Source of the DNA: Clostridiales bacterium
GTDB lineage: Bacteria; Bacillota; Clostridia; Christensenellales; Aristaeellaceae
NCBI GenBank assembly: GCA_015056305.1
Contig: SVGO01000004.1
Coordinates: 1 to 52,126, forward strand
Direction of reading: 5' to 3'
DNA length: 52,126 nt
Below the pieces are notes generated by a model. That model saw nothing but the letters and a program-made list of their open reading frames with translations, searched no databases and was not told the DNA's origin. A program made the translations under genes and the position numbers. Within the stretch, counting starts at the first letter, position 1; each line of letters opens with the position of its first letter. Positions 23,642 through 32,600 of this stretch are shown one piece after another.

Positions 23642-24982
23642 TCATTCAATCCTGTCTGCGGTGCTCCTGCTCAGATCCGCGCGCCACAGCGGCGCCTGTA
23701 CCAGCAGATACGTGCAGCCGATCACAGAGAACGGCGCATACACGGACTCAAACAGGCCCACCAGAATGAACACCGCGCAGAACGCCAGCGGCGTGGCGGC
23801 ATAAGCGCTCGCCTTCCTGTGAATCCAGTAATACTGCGCGGAGCGGACGACCGCCAGCGCCGTATAGCCAAGAAGCAGCAAACCTGCGATCCAGCCGTTG
23901 TTGTATGTCACGCCGAAGAAGGCGTTGTGCGCGTTGAAATGGCGCTCGCCTGCGCCGTCCTTGGCCACCCACTCGCGAACGACGCTCGTTTCATGGCCAT
24001 TCCAGGTGAGGTTGTCCAGGATCGTCATCCAGATACCCCAGCGGTCGCTGGTCAGATCGTCCATGGAGATTGTGCGCTCCTCCGGCCTGGGCACGGTAAT
24101 CGGATTGCCATAGGTCTCGTAGTTATAGACCGCCAGCGCATAGTCCTCCTCGTAGGCCTCGTATACCTTGTCCATCGTCACCTTCGCGCCCAGCATGCCA
24201 AAGGCCAGCACGAAGACAGCCAGCATCGCCAGCAGGCGGCCCGGACGCTTTGCGCTGCCCGCGATGATCGCCACCGTCAGGATCGCAACCACGCCCATCA
24301 GCGCCAGCAGGCCCGACCGGGAGAGCGAGAGCACCAGCGACGCCGCTGCAAGCAGCGCGCACGCGCCGTAGGCGATCATGGACTTGGTCTTCTTTTCCTT
24401 GAAGCTCGCATAGCTGAGCAGCAGCGCCGCCGTCGTCATGACGATGCAGCACATGGACAGGCAGTTCGCGTCGTAGAACACGCCCTTATAGCCCGGATAG
24501 CCAATCACAACCGGCACGGTCAGGTAGGAGACGACCAGGAACGGCAGCACGGCGAACACCGCGCCGCGCAGGATCGAACGGAAGGTTGTCTCGTCGTCGC
24601 GCGAGGCGAGCACGGAGAAGACCACCGGATAGCAAAGCAGCAGCGGCACGCTCTCGGAGAGCCAGTCCTGATAGAACAGACCCGAGACGACCATCATGCC
24701 GTGCAGCGCAAACCACAGCCCCGTCATGCCCTTGTGAAAATGCACGCGCGCCTTCACGCCGCTTCTGGCCGTGAGGGTCACAAAGGCCAGAAGGATCATG
24801 CCGAAGAGCACAAAGATCATCCAGCGCATCGGGAATTTGCGCTGCGTGAAGAGCACGCAGTAACCGATCAGCGCAAAGAGCGACGCCGTCAGCAGGCGGC
24901 TGTCAAAGATCTCGTTGAAAATGCCCGTCACCTTGTCGTAGAGGTTGAGCACCTTCGTGCCGTCAAAGCCTTTTTTGCGCAT
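23642..24982 (-). CDS. O-antigen ligase/polymerase-like membrane protein
   Basis: 446 residues with about ten to twelve transmembrane helices and a large outside loop between about 260 and 350. That loop contains RPEERTISMDDLTSDR and ends near HFNAHNAFFGVTYNNG, the Wzy/RfaL-type motif (H-N) seen in the O-antigen ligase family. In an exopolysaccharide cluster it most likely polymerises the repeat units on the outer face of the membrane. ATTGGAGG precedes ATG 24982. Confidence 0.88.
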   Translation of the reverse strand: MRKKGFDGTKVLNLYDKVTGIFNEIFDSRLLTASLFALIGYCVLFTQRKFPMRWMIFVLFGMILLAFVTLTARSGVKARVHFHKGMTGLWFALHGMMVVSGLFYQDWLSESVPLLLCYPVVFSVLASRDDETTFRSILRGAVFAVLPFLVVSYLTVPVVIGYPGYKGVFYDANCLSMCCIVMTTAALLLSYASFKEKKTKSMIAYGACALLAAASLVLSLSRSGLLALMGVVAILTVAIIAGSAKRPGRLLAMLAVFVLAFGMLGAKVTMDKVYEAYEEDYALAVYNYETYGNPITVPRPEERTISMDDLTSDRWGIWMTILDNLTWNGHETSVVREWVAKDGAGERHFNAHNAFFGVTYNNGWIAGLLLLGYTALAVVRSAQYYWIHRKASAYAATPLAFCAVFILVGLFESVYAPFSVIGCTYLLVQAPLWRADLSRSTADRIE

Positions 24983-25020
24983 AGTCTTGCCTCCAATATC
25001 TCGTCAGAATAGGGGATATG

Positions 25021-25201
25021 TTGGGCTGCCGATCCGGGAAGCCCACTTGGGGATTTCATCCCCAAACCCCTGACAAAGGATTTTCTCTCCTCGCTCGACG
25101 CTCGTCGGTCAGGGCAGCTCTGACAGCCCACAGGGCTGTCATTCACTCCTGCCCCAGTTCGATAAAGACGAACCCCTTGACCCTTCTTCGCTTCGCGCAT
25201 A
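25021..25201 (+). repeat. Family A hairpin repeat (A8) with a second inserted segment
   Basis: Begins TTGGGCTGCCGATCCGGGAAGCCC, where the first hairpin is broken by the left end of a B element (ATCCGGG) without the rest of it. Continues TTGGGGAT-TTC-ATCCCCAA, then at about 25086-25165 a different segment with GACAGCCC-ACA-GGGCTGTC and CCTGCCCCAGTTCG (shared with A12), and ends CCCTTCTTCGCTTCGCGC. It fills most of the 242-bp gap between the polymerase and GT4 genes. Confidence 0.8.
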
Positions 25202-25224
25202 TAAACCGCTTTTATCTGCGAATC

Positions 25225-26415
25225 CTATTTCTGGTTAAATCTTCCAATCACTTCCAGATAGATCGCTTCCACCGTCTGCGCGTTTCGCGCCCAGGTGAGC
25301 GCCTTCGCATCGGTCTGTCCCCGCTCGCGCAGCGCCGCGCAGCCTTCGCGATTCTGGAATACATCGCGCATCACACGCTCGATTTCATCGATATCGCCGG
25401 CCGGCACGAGGAAGCCGTTTACGCCGTCTGTGATCGTGTCCTCGATGCCCTCGCCTTTCGCGCCGACGGAGATACAGCCCGCAGCCATCGCCTCGATATA
25501 GACGATGCCGTAGCCCTCGCCCCAGCTGGGCAGGACGAACAGATCGCTCTGCGCCATCCGCGCAAGCACCTGTTCATGCGGCAATCCGCCGGTCATCGTC
25601 ACGCGATCCGCAAGCCCAAGCTCCGCAATGCGCGCCTTGAGCTGGCCCTCCATCTCGCCGATGCCGACAATCGTCAGCGTTGCGTCGGGATATTCAGGCG
25701 CGAGCCTTGCAAACGCCTCCAGCGTTCTGTCCATGCATTTGCGCGCCTTGAGCGTGCCCACGGAGATCACCGCGCGCGGGGTATTGTGCGTCTCATCCGG
25801 CACAAGCGACAGGTCCACGCCGTTGGGCACGATGCGCGAGAGCTTTCCCTCGCCGCGATAGGGCGCGACCCGGCTCATGAGCAGACTCGACACCGCCATC
25901 AGCGCATCGGCTTCCCTGGCGATCATCACATTGCGCGCCCACGGCTCCCTGCCAGGGATAAAGTAATGGAAAACATCCGTGCCATGCACGGTCAGCGCAA
26001 GCGGCGCGCCCAGCGCGCGGGCGACAAGCAAGCCTGCATGTCCGTCGCGCGGAAGCATATGCGCATGCACGATATCAAAGGGTTTTTCTTTGTGCAGACG
26101 CTTTGCGACGGGCATCGCCGCAGCGGCAAGAAGACGTCCGCCCAGCAGCTTTTCGCCCGCATTGCCCAGCGTCAGGCAGCGGGGATAATACACGGGGATG
26201 CCGTCGATGACATCCTGCTTCGGCGTCCTTGCGTCTACCTCGTAAAGCTTGGGACGCAGCCGCTTCATCATCGGCAGAACGCCCACGCAGGAGATCACCA
26301 CAACCTCGTGTCCGCGGTCTCGCAGGGCCTTTGCCTGCTCATGCACATAGAAGCAATAGGGAGAATTGTCCGCCTGCCGGTGGATCATCATCAGAATCCG
26401 AAGCTTTTTGTCCAT
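25225..26415 (-). CDS. GT4-family glycosyltransferase
   Basis: 396 residues; GGGAGG 10 bp before ATG 26415. GT-B fold: N-terminal FVHEQAKALRDRGHEV-like region (YFxHxQ-type), VHAHMLPRDGHAGLLVAR, TVHGTDVFHYF, IVPNGVDLSLVP, SVGTLKARKCMDRTLEAF, and the C-terminal nucleotide-sugar site LPSWGEGYGIVYIEAMAAG (EX7E) at about 285-303. It transfers a sugar from a nucleotide sugar to the polysaccharide repeat unit. Same cluster as the other transferases. Confidence 0.94.
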   Translation of the reverse strand: MDKKLRILMMIHRQADNSPYCFYVHEQAKALRDRGHEVVVISCVGVLPMMKRLRPKLYEVDARTPKQDVIDGIPVYYPRCLTLGNAGEKLLGGRLLAAAAMPVAKRLHKEKPFDIVHAHMLPRDGHAGLLVARALGAPLALTVHGTDVFHYFIPGREPWARNVMIAREADALMAVSSLLMSRVAPYRGEGKLSRIVPNGVDLSLVPDETHNTPRAVISVGTLKARKCMDRTLEAFARLAPEYPDATLTIVGIGEMEGQLKARIAELGLADRVTMTGGLPHEQVLARMAQSDLFVLPSWGEGYGIVYIEAMAAGCISVGAKGEGIEDTITDGVNGFLVPAGDIDEIERVMRDVFQNREGCAALRERGQTDAKALTWARNAQTVEAIYLEVIGRFNQK

Positions 26416-26434
26416 CCTGCAGGCACCTCCCTTT

Positions 26435-26501
26435 CTCCGCCTGCGGGCGGAGACCTCATCCGTCTCGCCTGCGGCGATCCACCTTCCCCAAAGGGGAAGG
26501 T
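26435..26501 (+). repeat. Family D hairpin repeat (D3)
   Basis: TCCGCC-TGC-GGGCGGA, then CCTCATCCGTC, TCGCC-TGC-GGCGA and CCTTCCCC-AAA-GGGGAAGG. Fills the 90-bp gap between the two GT4 genes. Confidence 0.8.
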
Positions 26502-26505
26502 TTAT

Positions 26506-27597
26506 TCATCCCCGGTAAAGTTCCATCCATTTTTTCGCGATGATCGGCCAGGCATATTCCTTCGCATGTCCGATGCATCGCGCGGAGCAACCGGCGTAAT
26601 CCTTTGCGATCTCGCCAATCATCTGCGCCTGCTGCTTCGTATCGCCGCAGACCACGCTGTAGCCGACCTCGCCCTCGGCAAACTGGCCGTCAAAGCCCTG
26701 TCCTCTCGTATAGAGCACCGGCACGCCCTGGCTCATCGCCTCCAGATAGACCATGCCGAACGTCTCGGCGGAGGATGGCACCAGCAGCACGTCGACATCC
26801 GCATAGAATCGCTTCATCGCGTCCATATCCCCGGCGACGCCCAGATACGCGTCGCCCTCATGGAGGCCTGCGACCAGATCGTTCATCAGCTTGCCGCCGC
26901 CCACGGCGCGCAGCACGCAGGGCGTGCCCATCTGCGCCGCCTTGTGCACGGCTTGCAGCGCATCCAGCGGGCGCTTGCGCTTCACCATCTTGCCGGCAAA
27001 GCCCACGCGCAGCGGGCTCTCGCAGGCTGCACGCGCCTCGCCGTCCAGCCACTCCCCGCGAATGCCGTTGGGAATGATCGCCGTCTTCGGCTCGATGAGC
27101 GCGCGGTCGCGCACGCCGAGCCACTTTTTCATCACCTTGTCCCGCGCCGCGCCAGAGAGGAAGACCACCCTCTGCGCCCTGCGCAGGATCTCTCTCGCCA
27201 GGGCGTGCAGGTGCGGTTCGTATTTCCAGATCGCCTCGATGTCGCTGTAGCGCAGGGTGACGATATAGGGAATGTTGTATTTTTGATGCAGCGCCAGGGC
27301 GATAGAGCCGTCGGTAAAGAGCGTATGCGCGTGGATCATCTTCACGCGGCTGAGATTAACCGCGTTTTCGATCGCGGGCACGGATCGCTTTGCCTTGCGG
27401 GAGAAGAAAAGCGCGTCGCTTTTTTTCACCGTCAGCGCCGAGATCGTCTTCACGCCCTCGGGCTCGTTCTTGCCCAGATCGCGCCTGCGCTTTTCGGGCA
27501 CGAAGACGATCTGCTCGAGCCCTTCATCGCGCAGCGCCTCAAACATCTGCGGGAAGACCGTGCTGCCCGCCAGATTGCAGCAGATATGCAGCATCAT
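26506..27597 (-). CDS. GT4-family glycosyltransferase
   Basis: 363 residues, starting at ATG 27597 (ATG 27594 directly after is also possible); overlaps the stop of the GT2 gene, so coupled to it. GT-B motifs: MIHAHTLFTDGSIALAL, TLRYSDIEAIWKY, IIPNGIRGEWL, VGFAGKMVKRKRPLDAL and the EX7E site VPSSAETFGMVYLEAMSQG at about 280-298. Differs from the next gene in its short N-terminal domain. Donor and acceptor unknown. Confidence 0.93.
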   Translation of the reverse strand: MMLHICCNLAGSTVFPQMFEALRDEGLEQIVFVPEKRRRDLGKNEPEGVKTISALTVKKSDALFFSRKAKRSVPAIENAVNLSRVKMIHAHTLFTDGSIALALHQKYNIPYIVTLRYSDIEAIWKYEPHLHALAREILRRAQRVVFLSGAARDKVMKKWLGVRDRALIEPKTAIIPNGIRGEWLDGEARAACESPLRVGFAGKMVKRKRPLDALQAVHKAAQMGTPCVLRAVGGGKLMNDLVAGLHEGDAYLGVAGDMDAMKRFYADVDVLLVPSSAETFGMVYLEAMSQGVPVLYTRGQGFDGQFAEGEVGYSVVCGDTKQQAQMIGEIAKDYAGCSARCIGHAKEYAWPIIAKKWMELYRG

Positions 27598-28631
27598 GCT
27601 TTCTTACCGCCTTCCCGGGCCTTCTTTTCCTTCTCGGCCTTGAGGAATTTGGGCAGATTCGCAATGCCCACCAGCGAGCCGTAGCCATAGGCGAAATGGA
27701 ACGCCGGATAGAGGATCACCTCGACCGGGAAGAATTTCCATCCCTTTTCCTTGGCGATGGTATAGGAATAGAAGAAATCCAGAAGAAGATATGCACCCCA
27801 CTCCAGCGCCAGCAGCCCGCCAAAGAGCCAGCTGTGCGTGAGCAGCGTCAGCAGGACGAGGCCGACCGTGGAGAGCACGAACGCCAGCGGCACGAAATGG
27901 CGCACGCCCATCGAGCCGGGCACCAGCGTCATCGTGATCACGCCCCACTTGCCGTTCATATACGCCATCTTCATGATGCCGCGCATGGTATCGCGGCAGT
28001 AATAGAGCACGCGGATCTTATGATTGAGATACACCTTGCCGCCGTTTTTGCGGATGCGGTGGTTGAGCTCGTTATCCTGATTGCGGGTCATGCGCTCGTC
28101 AAAGCCGCCGATGCGGTCAAAGAGCTCCTTGCGCCAGCAGCCAAAGGGCACGGTATCGACATAGCCGTCCTCCTGCGTCAGGCGATAGGTCGCGTTGCCC
28201 ACGCCCAGCGGCGTCTTGAGCATCTCGGCGATCGCCTCGCCCATGAAGCCCTTGCCGCGCGTGACGAACACGCCGCCCGCGTTGTCGCAGTCCTTGGTGA
28301 GCAGCGTCTCCACGGACAGGCGGATATAGTCCGGCGGATACTCCGCATGCGCATCCAGGCGCACGATGACATCCGCCTTGCACGCCTCAATGCCGATGTT
28401 CATCGCATAGGGCACCGTGCGGTTGGGATTATCCAGCACGACGATCTGCGGGTGCTCCTTGCGCATCTCGCGCAGCATGGCGACGGTGCGGTCCTCGCTT
28501 CTGCCGTCGACAAAGATGACCTCCATCAGCTCGGCAGGATAATCCTGCGAAAAGATCGAGTCCACACAGGCGGCGATGAATTTTTCCTCGTTGCGCACGG
28601 GCAGGATGACAGAAATGAACGGCAGCTGCAT
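27594..28631 (-). CDS. GT2-family glycosyltransferase with C-terminal membrane helices
   Basis: 345 residues from ATG 28631 (GGGAG 10 bp ahead). The open frame runs on to 28817 but through the promoter and terminator region. GT-A motifs: FISVILPVRNEEKFIAACVD, VIFVDGRSEDRT, AMNIGIEACKADVIVRLDAH (D-A-H in place of DxD, as in ExoA-like enzymes), GCWRKELFDRIGGFDERM and NQDNELNHRIRKNGG. Two to three membrane helices at about 240-315. Resembles succinoglycan ExoA-type transferases. First gene of the exopolysaccharide run, behind the promoter at 28701. Confidence 0.92.
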   Translation of the reverse strand: MQLPFISVILPVRNEEKFIAACVDSIFSQDYPAELMEVIFVDGRSEDRTVAMLREMRKEHPQIVVLDNPNRTVPYAMNIGIEACKADVIVRLDAHAEYPPDYIRLSVETLLTKDCDNAGGVFVTRGKGFMGEAIAEMLKTPLGVGNATYRLTQEDGYVDTVPFGCWRKELFDRIGGFDERMTRNQDNELNHRIRKNGGKVYLNHKIRVLYYCRDTMRGIMKMAYMNGKWGVITMTLVPGSMGVRHFVPLAFVLSTVGLVLLTLLTHSWLFGGLLALEWGAYLLLDFFYSYTIAKEKGWKFFPVEVILYPAFHFAYGYGSLVGIANLPKFLKAEKEKKAREGGKKA

Positions 28632-28700
28632 GCTTCTTACTCCCAACTTATCGAGTTCTATATATGGCAGTCCATACTGAGAATGACAATGAATCAGTTT

Positions 28701-28729
28701 ATTATAGCACAAACAGACGGGGATGAAAA
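28701..28729 (-). promoter_or_regulatory. Promoter of the exopolysaccharide gene cluster
   Basis: Minus strand TTTTCA (28724-28729), 17 bp, TATAAT (28701-28706), 70 bp before the first GT2 start. It lies directly behind the minus-strand terminator at 28741. Confidence 0.7.
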
Positions 28730-28740
28730 GGAATTCATAC

Positions 28741-28772
28741 AAAAACCGCTTCCCTTGTGCGCAGGGAAGCGG
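28741..28772 (-). terminator. Minus-strand terminator overlapping the toxin promoter
   Basis: Perfect 10-bp stem CCGCTTCCCT / AGGGAAGCGG (28746-28755 and 28763-28772), followed on the minus strand by TTTTTG. It insulates the exopolysaccharide promoter from upstream minus-strand transcription; the same bases hold the -35 of the toxin promoter on the other strand. Confidence 0.8.
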
Positions 28773-28783
28773 TATGGTATAAT
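28755..28783 (+). promoter_or_regulatory. Promoter of the type I toxin
   Basis: TTGTGC (28755-28760), 17 bp, TATAAT (28778-28783), with an extended -10 (TGG directly before). The leader to the toxin ATG is about 60 nt. Confidence 0.7.
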
Positions 28784-28850
28784 CATTTCGTAGGCAGGAA
28801 GGGCTTACGGCGGACACCTCGCAACATCGTACAGAAGCGGGGTGATATGT

Positions 28851-28922
28851 ATGCGCGACTATGAGATTATCATGATCGTTCTTACTGTATTATCCATTGT
28901 AGTTACACTACTTAAGGATTAA
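28851..28922 (+). CDS. Holin-like type I toxin peptide (Fst/TxpA-like)
   Basis: A 23-residue peptide. It starts MRDYEIIMIVLTVLS, is hydrophobic from about residue 6 to 20, and ends in a charged tail (LLKD). GGGGTGAT lies 5-8 bp ahead of ATG 28851; an ATG four bases earlier is out of frame and stops at once. A short polar start with a Y/F-E pair, one membrane helix and a charged end are the marks of the putative holin-like toxins of Firmicutes type I systems, which damage the membrane when overproduced. Stop codon at 28920-28922 is directly followed by an A-run and the shared hairpin with the convergent antisense RNA. Too short for standard gene callers. Confidence 0.8.
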   Translation: MRDYEIIMIVLTVLSIVVTLLKD

Positions 28923-29005
28923 AAAAGCCGCCGTGTAGCGCCAACTGCACGACGGAATTGGATTTCTCTCTGCGAGGAAACCCGCCAGAAGCGTAGCAAC
29001 CTTCT
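28920..29005 (-). ncRNA. Antisense antitoxin RNA of the type I system
   Basis: About 86 nt, predicted from its promoter (29012-29040) and terminator. Begins near 29005 and ends at a stem (11-12 bp, one mismatch; arms 28928-28938 and 28945-28955) followed by TTTTTT (28921-28926). It is fully complementary to the 3' untranslated part of the toxin mRNA and touches its stop codon, as RatA does with txpA. No open frame of note. Also the likely end point for transcripts of the gene at 29061. Confidence 0.75.
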
Positions 29006-29011
29006 GCCTAC

Positions 29012-29040
29012 ATTGTACGATATCCGCCCGCCTCTGTCAA
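29012..29040 (-). promoter_or_regulatory. Promoter of the antitoxin RNA
   Basis: Minus strand TTGACA (29035-29040), 17 bp, TACAAT (29012-29017): a nearly perfect SigA promoter, stronger in sequence than the toxin promoter, as expected for an unstable antitoxin RNA. Confidence 0.85.
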
Positions 29041-29062
29041 GCCAGAAGCAGGCGGTCTTTTT
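29028..29062 (+). terminator. Terminator of the toxin mRNA
   Basis: CCGCCT (29028-29033) with AGGCGG (29050-29055), an inner CTG/CAG pair, then TCTTTTT. It overlaps the antitoxin promoter, so the toxin mRNA spans the whole antitoxin RNA. Confidence 0.65.
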
Positions 29063-29330
29063 ATTGCGCCTTTTCTCCCAGCAGCGCCAAGGCGAGCCTT
29101 GCTCCCATGCGCATGCCGCGGATGTATTCTCTCTCGCAATCCCTTGCGCTCTGCTCGTTCATGGCCTCCCACATCTTTTTGCACAAATCCGCTTCCTTCT
29201 TATCAAGCATAGACAGCAGCGCATTCTGATATGCAATGACGATGCTCATGTCCTTTTTCTGTTCTTCCGTAATCACTGTTTCTCCCGGCTGCATTTTTCC
29301 CCTGTAGAATTCCTGCAGAAGTGTATTCAT
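29061..29330 (-). CDS. Small cytoplasmic protein, DUF6809-like
   Basis: 89 residues; GGAGGAAAG 5-6 bp before ATG 29330. Starts MNTLLQEFYRGKMQPGE, followed by two helices (SIVIAYQNALLSMLDKKEA; CKKMWEAMNEQSARDCERE) and YIRGMRMGARLALALLG at the end. This pattern (short N-terminus with LYxGxIxPxE, then helices, then FxxGFRLGA) is that of the DUF6809 proteins common in Clostridia, of unknown function. Family match is from memory. Transcription would run on into the antitoxin region and stop at 28921. Confidence 0.75.
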   Translation of the reverse strand: MNTLLQEFYRGKMQPGETVITEEQKKDMSIVIAYQNALLSMLDKKEADLCKKMWEAMNEQSARDCEREYIRGMRMGARLALALLGEKAQ

Positions 29331-29382
29331 TCTTTCCTCCTCTGTTTTACATCATTCTAATTACCAAGGTCTTTCCACATTG

Positions 29383-29398
29383 GCTCAATCTATTGAGC
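29383..29398. promoter_or_regulatory. 16-bp dyad just downstream of a -10 box
   Basis: GCTCAAT-CT-ATTGAGC, perfect 7-bp arms, about 15 bp downstream (minus strand) of TATAAT at 29414-29419, the likely -10 of the DUF6809-like gene (its -35 is weak). It could be an operator or a small leader hairpin. The rest of the 344-bp gap 29331-29674 holds the terminator at 29468 and repeat A9. Confidence 0.4.
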
Positions 29399-29467
29399 AT
29401 CATGACAGAGTCCATTATACGATCAGAGACGGATCTGGCTTTCCAAAATACAACAAATGACGTACAA

Positions 29468-29510
29468 AAAATCGGAGACGCTCTGGCACCCGCCCGAATG
29501 TCTCCGGTTT
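29468..29510. terminator. Bidirectional terminator behind the GT-C gene
   Basis: CGGAGAC (29473-29479) and GTCTCCG (29500-29506), with GTTTTC on the plus side and ATTTTTTG on the minus side. On the minus strand it ends the rbgA to GT-C operon. Confidence 0.75.
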
Positions 29511-29600
29511 TCTTATATTCTCAAACTGCTTTTCGGAATCAGAATTGTCGCCTTCGGCTCCTCTCTGATTCTTTCTCTCTGGCGCTTCGCGCATGGAGTA

Positions 29601-29668
29601 CGTTGGGCTATCGCCCAAACCCATCTGGGGACATCGTCCCCAGACCCCTTCTTCGCTTCGCGGCGGTA
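29601..29668 (+). repeat. Family A hairpin repeat (A9)
   Basis: TTGGGC-TATC-GCCCAA, CTGGGGAC-ATC-GTCCCCAG, then ACCCCTTCTTCGCTTCGCGG. Ends 6 bp from the stop codon of the GT-C gene. Confidence 0.85.
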
Positions 29669-29674
29669 TAAGGT

Positions 29675-32600
29675 TTAGTACCACATCCACCCATCGAACC
29701 AGGCCACCGCGTCGCACCACGCGCGCGGCACCTCCACGCCCGAGGCCAGCGGATAGAACGCCACAAACAGCGCCACCGCCGCAACAGCCAGCAGGGCTGC
29801 CAGCGCATACGCCAGCTTTTTCTGATGGCGCGCCAGATACTTGAGCCCAAGCGCCGTGGCGATGATGATCCACGGCACGGATGCAAAGTAATGATAGATG
29901 AACGTCAGCCTCGACACCAGCACCCACGGCAGATAGCCCGACAGGAACGCCACGCAGATGATGGGCATCGTGCGATCATCCTCGTCCTCGCGGCCCGCGA
30001 TCGCACCCAGCGCCGGCAGCGCATTGCGGTATACACTATAGCCGAGCACGAACAGGATGCCCGCAAGGCCCGTCCACCACACCGCCGGATTGCCGAAGGA
30101 GAGAATGGACGACGCCATGCCCGCGCCTTTGAAGTCCGCCTGATAATACCACATGGGCTTGACAATCAGCGGCCACTCGTACCACGGCGAGGCGAAGTAA
30201 TGCTCCGCGACAAGATTCGCGTGATAATCCAGCATCAGCGTCTGCGCGTCCCACAGGCGGCGCAGCGTCGCCAGATTCCACTTGAAGCCGCCGTACGGCG
30301 CGAGATACGGAATATAGCTGGCGACATAGATCGCAAGCGGCACAAAGACAAAGAACACAAAGCACGCAAGAATCGTCTTGATTCCCCGATCCGCAAACAT
30401 TGCCGCCGCGCGGGCAAACGCCGGATCTTCGCCTTCGTGCTTTTTCGCATACACGCTCTGGCGCCAGAGCTGATAGAACCTCACGAAGAACAGCACAGCC
30501 AGACCCACCGCGCCATAGCAGCCAATCCATTTGCTGGCGATCGCCAGACCCATGAACGCGCCCGACAGCGCCAGCGGCACAAACGTATCGCGCAGGCGCT
30601 GATGGTAGAAGCTCATCTTCATCCACCGCGCCATGAACAGGAACATCAGCATCATGAACAGCACCGGGAACGAGTCGATCGTCGCGATGCGCGTCTGCGT
30701 AAAGTGCATGCAGTCGCTGGCAAGCAGTAGCGTGCACAGGCCGGACCAAAGCGCCGAGCCCAGCAGCGTTTTAGAGAGCAGATACATCGCCGGAACCATC
30801 GCCGCGCCGCACAGCGCGCCGGCAAAGCGCCAGGCAAACGGCGTCATGCCCATGAGCCTGATGCACCAGGACATAAACACCTTGCCCAGCGGCGGATGCG
30901 TCGTCTCGTAGGTGCTCTGTCCGTGCGCATGCTCGTAGCCCGTGCGCGCGTGATAGATCTCGTCAAAGTACATGCTGTTCATGTACGATGGCACGGCGGG
31001 CACGGTGTCCTGCTCGTCGATGAGCGTCATCGCGTCGCTCATGCGGCCTTCCACGCCGCCGAAGCCCTCCGCGGATACAGGCAGAATCACACTGCCGTTT
31101 TCGTCCACCGCCGCAATCTCCCACAGCGCGCTCGCCGCGCCTTCAAACGTGATGCGCAGATAGCGGCCCGAGAAGGGCAGCATGCCGGAGGAAACGTCCG
31201 TCACCGTGCCGCGATCGTCATAGATCGGCTGGCGCACGGCCTGCCACTTGTAGCAGTCGCCGATGAGATATTTCGCGTCGGTTTCCGGCGAATAATGCAC
31301 GCCGTCGTCGCTCGTCGCCACACAGAACGCCGTCTCGGACACGCCGCCGTAGTAATAGATATGGAAATTCTCGTATCTCTCGCCCAGATCGACGATCACA
31401 TACTCATCCGCCGCCGTGGAGGTGTATCCGCCCTGCGGCGCTTTCGTATCGCCAAGGCCCCAGAAGCCGACCACGCCGTAGACAAGCGTGAGCAGCAGCA
31501 TGATCGCCCAGTCTGCACGCTTCATGTGCAGCTTGTAATCCTTGGCGTGCAGGAGTTCTTCGCGCATGCGCGCTTCCGCTGCGGAGCTCTCCTCCTGTTC
31601 TTCGCCGTCTTCGTCTGCCACCCTGCGCGCCGGACGCGCCTTCAGGCGCATGGGGTCTTTGCCCATCGACAGATTAGCGCAGGCCCATACCGTCAGCCCC
31701 GCCGCAATCATCTGGAAAACACCGATGAGATAGCCCAGCCAGAGATTCGGCGCAATCAGATGCTCAAAGGCGAGCACCGCGCCGATATTCACCGCCGAGG
31801 CGGCGCTGGCGATCACACAGGAAAGCAGCACGCGCACATCGCCCGTTTCGATATAGGCAAGCAGCAGCAGCGCTAGGGCCGGCAGGATGTATCGCTCGTG
31901 CATCTTGCTGCCCAGCACGAAGATCAGCTGCAGCGTCGCGCTGCTGGCAAGCAGCAGGCGCTTTCTGTCCCTGCCGCGCAGATAGACAAAGATACCGAAT
32001 GCAAACGACAGCGCCATCAGCACAGCGCCCAGCTGTCCATAGGTCACCCCGGCAAAGACCACTTGCTCATTGGGCGTCCAGTTGCCGCCCAGCAGGAACA
32101 TCAGATTGCCCGTGGACAGCGTCGCATACGCGTAGCTGGAGAGCGTCTCGATATACTTGTCGACGATCCAGAAGATCGAATCCTGATTGGCAGAGAACGG
32201 CAGCACGATCGCAGCCGTCACCAATACGCCCAGCAGCAGACCGACGCCCGCGCGCTTTCTCGCCTCGCGATGGCGCACAACGTCGCGCACCAGCGCAAAC
32301 ACGCCCAGCGGCGCGAGCAGGCCCGCCTGCGGCTTGGCCAGCACGGCCAGCGCAAACACGGGGATGGCGATGTGCCATTTTCCCTCGCGGGCAAAGAGCA
32401 GCAGCACGACCAGCAGCACGCACAGCACCGCATCGATCTGGCCCCAGCACGCGCCCGCGATCACAAACGCGGGACTCAGCGCAATCAGCGCAGCGACGCC
32501 CAGCGCGGGTTTCTTGCCCGCCGCGCGCTCCGCCGCCTTATATGCAATCAGCGCCAGCAGGATATCGCAGAAGATCGGCACGCTCTTGAGCAGCAGCTCG

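Noticed and set aside
25018..27684. 888-codon open frame on + across the two GT4 genes
   Set aside because: It is the antisense shadow of two clear GT4 genes in a GC-rich region; Arg/His-rich composition and no start signal. The same holds for the long antisense frames over tex (11134-12798), the glycosidase-like gene (20155-21924), the GT-C gene (31898-34096), proA and the SNF2 gene.
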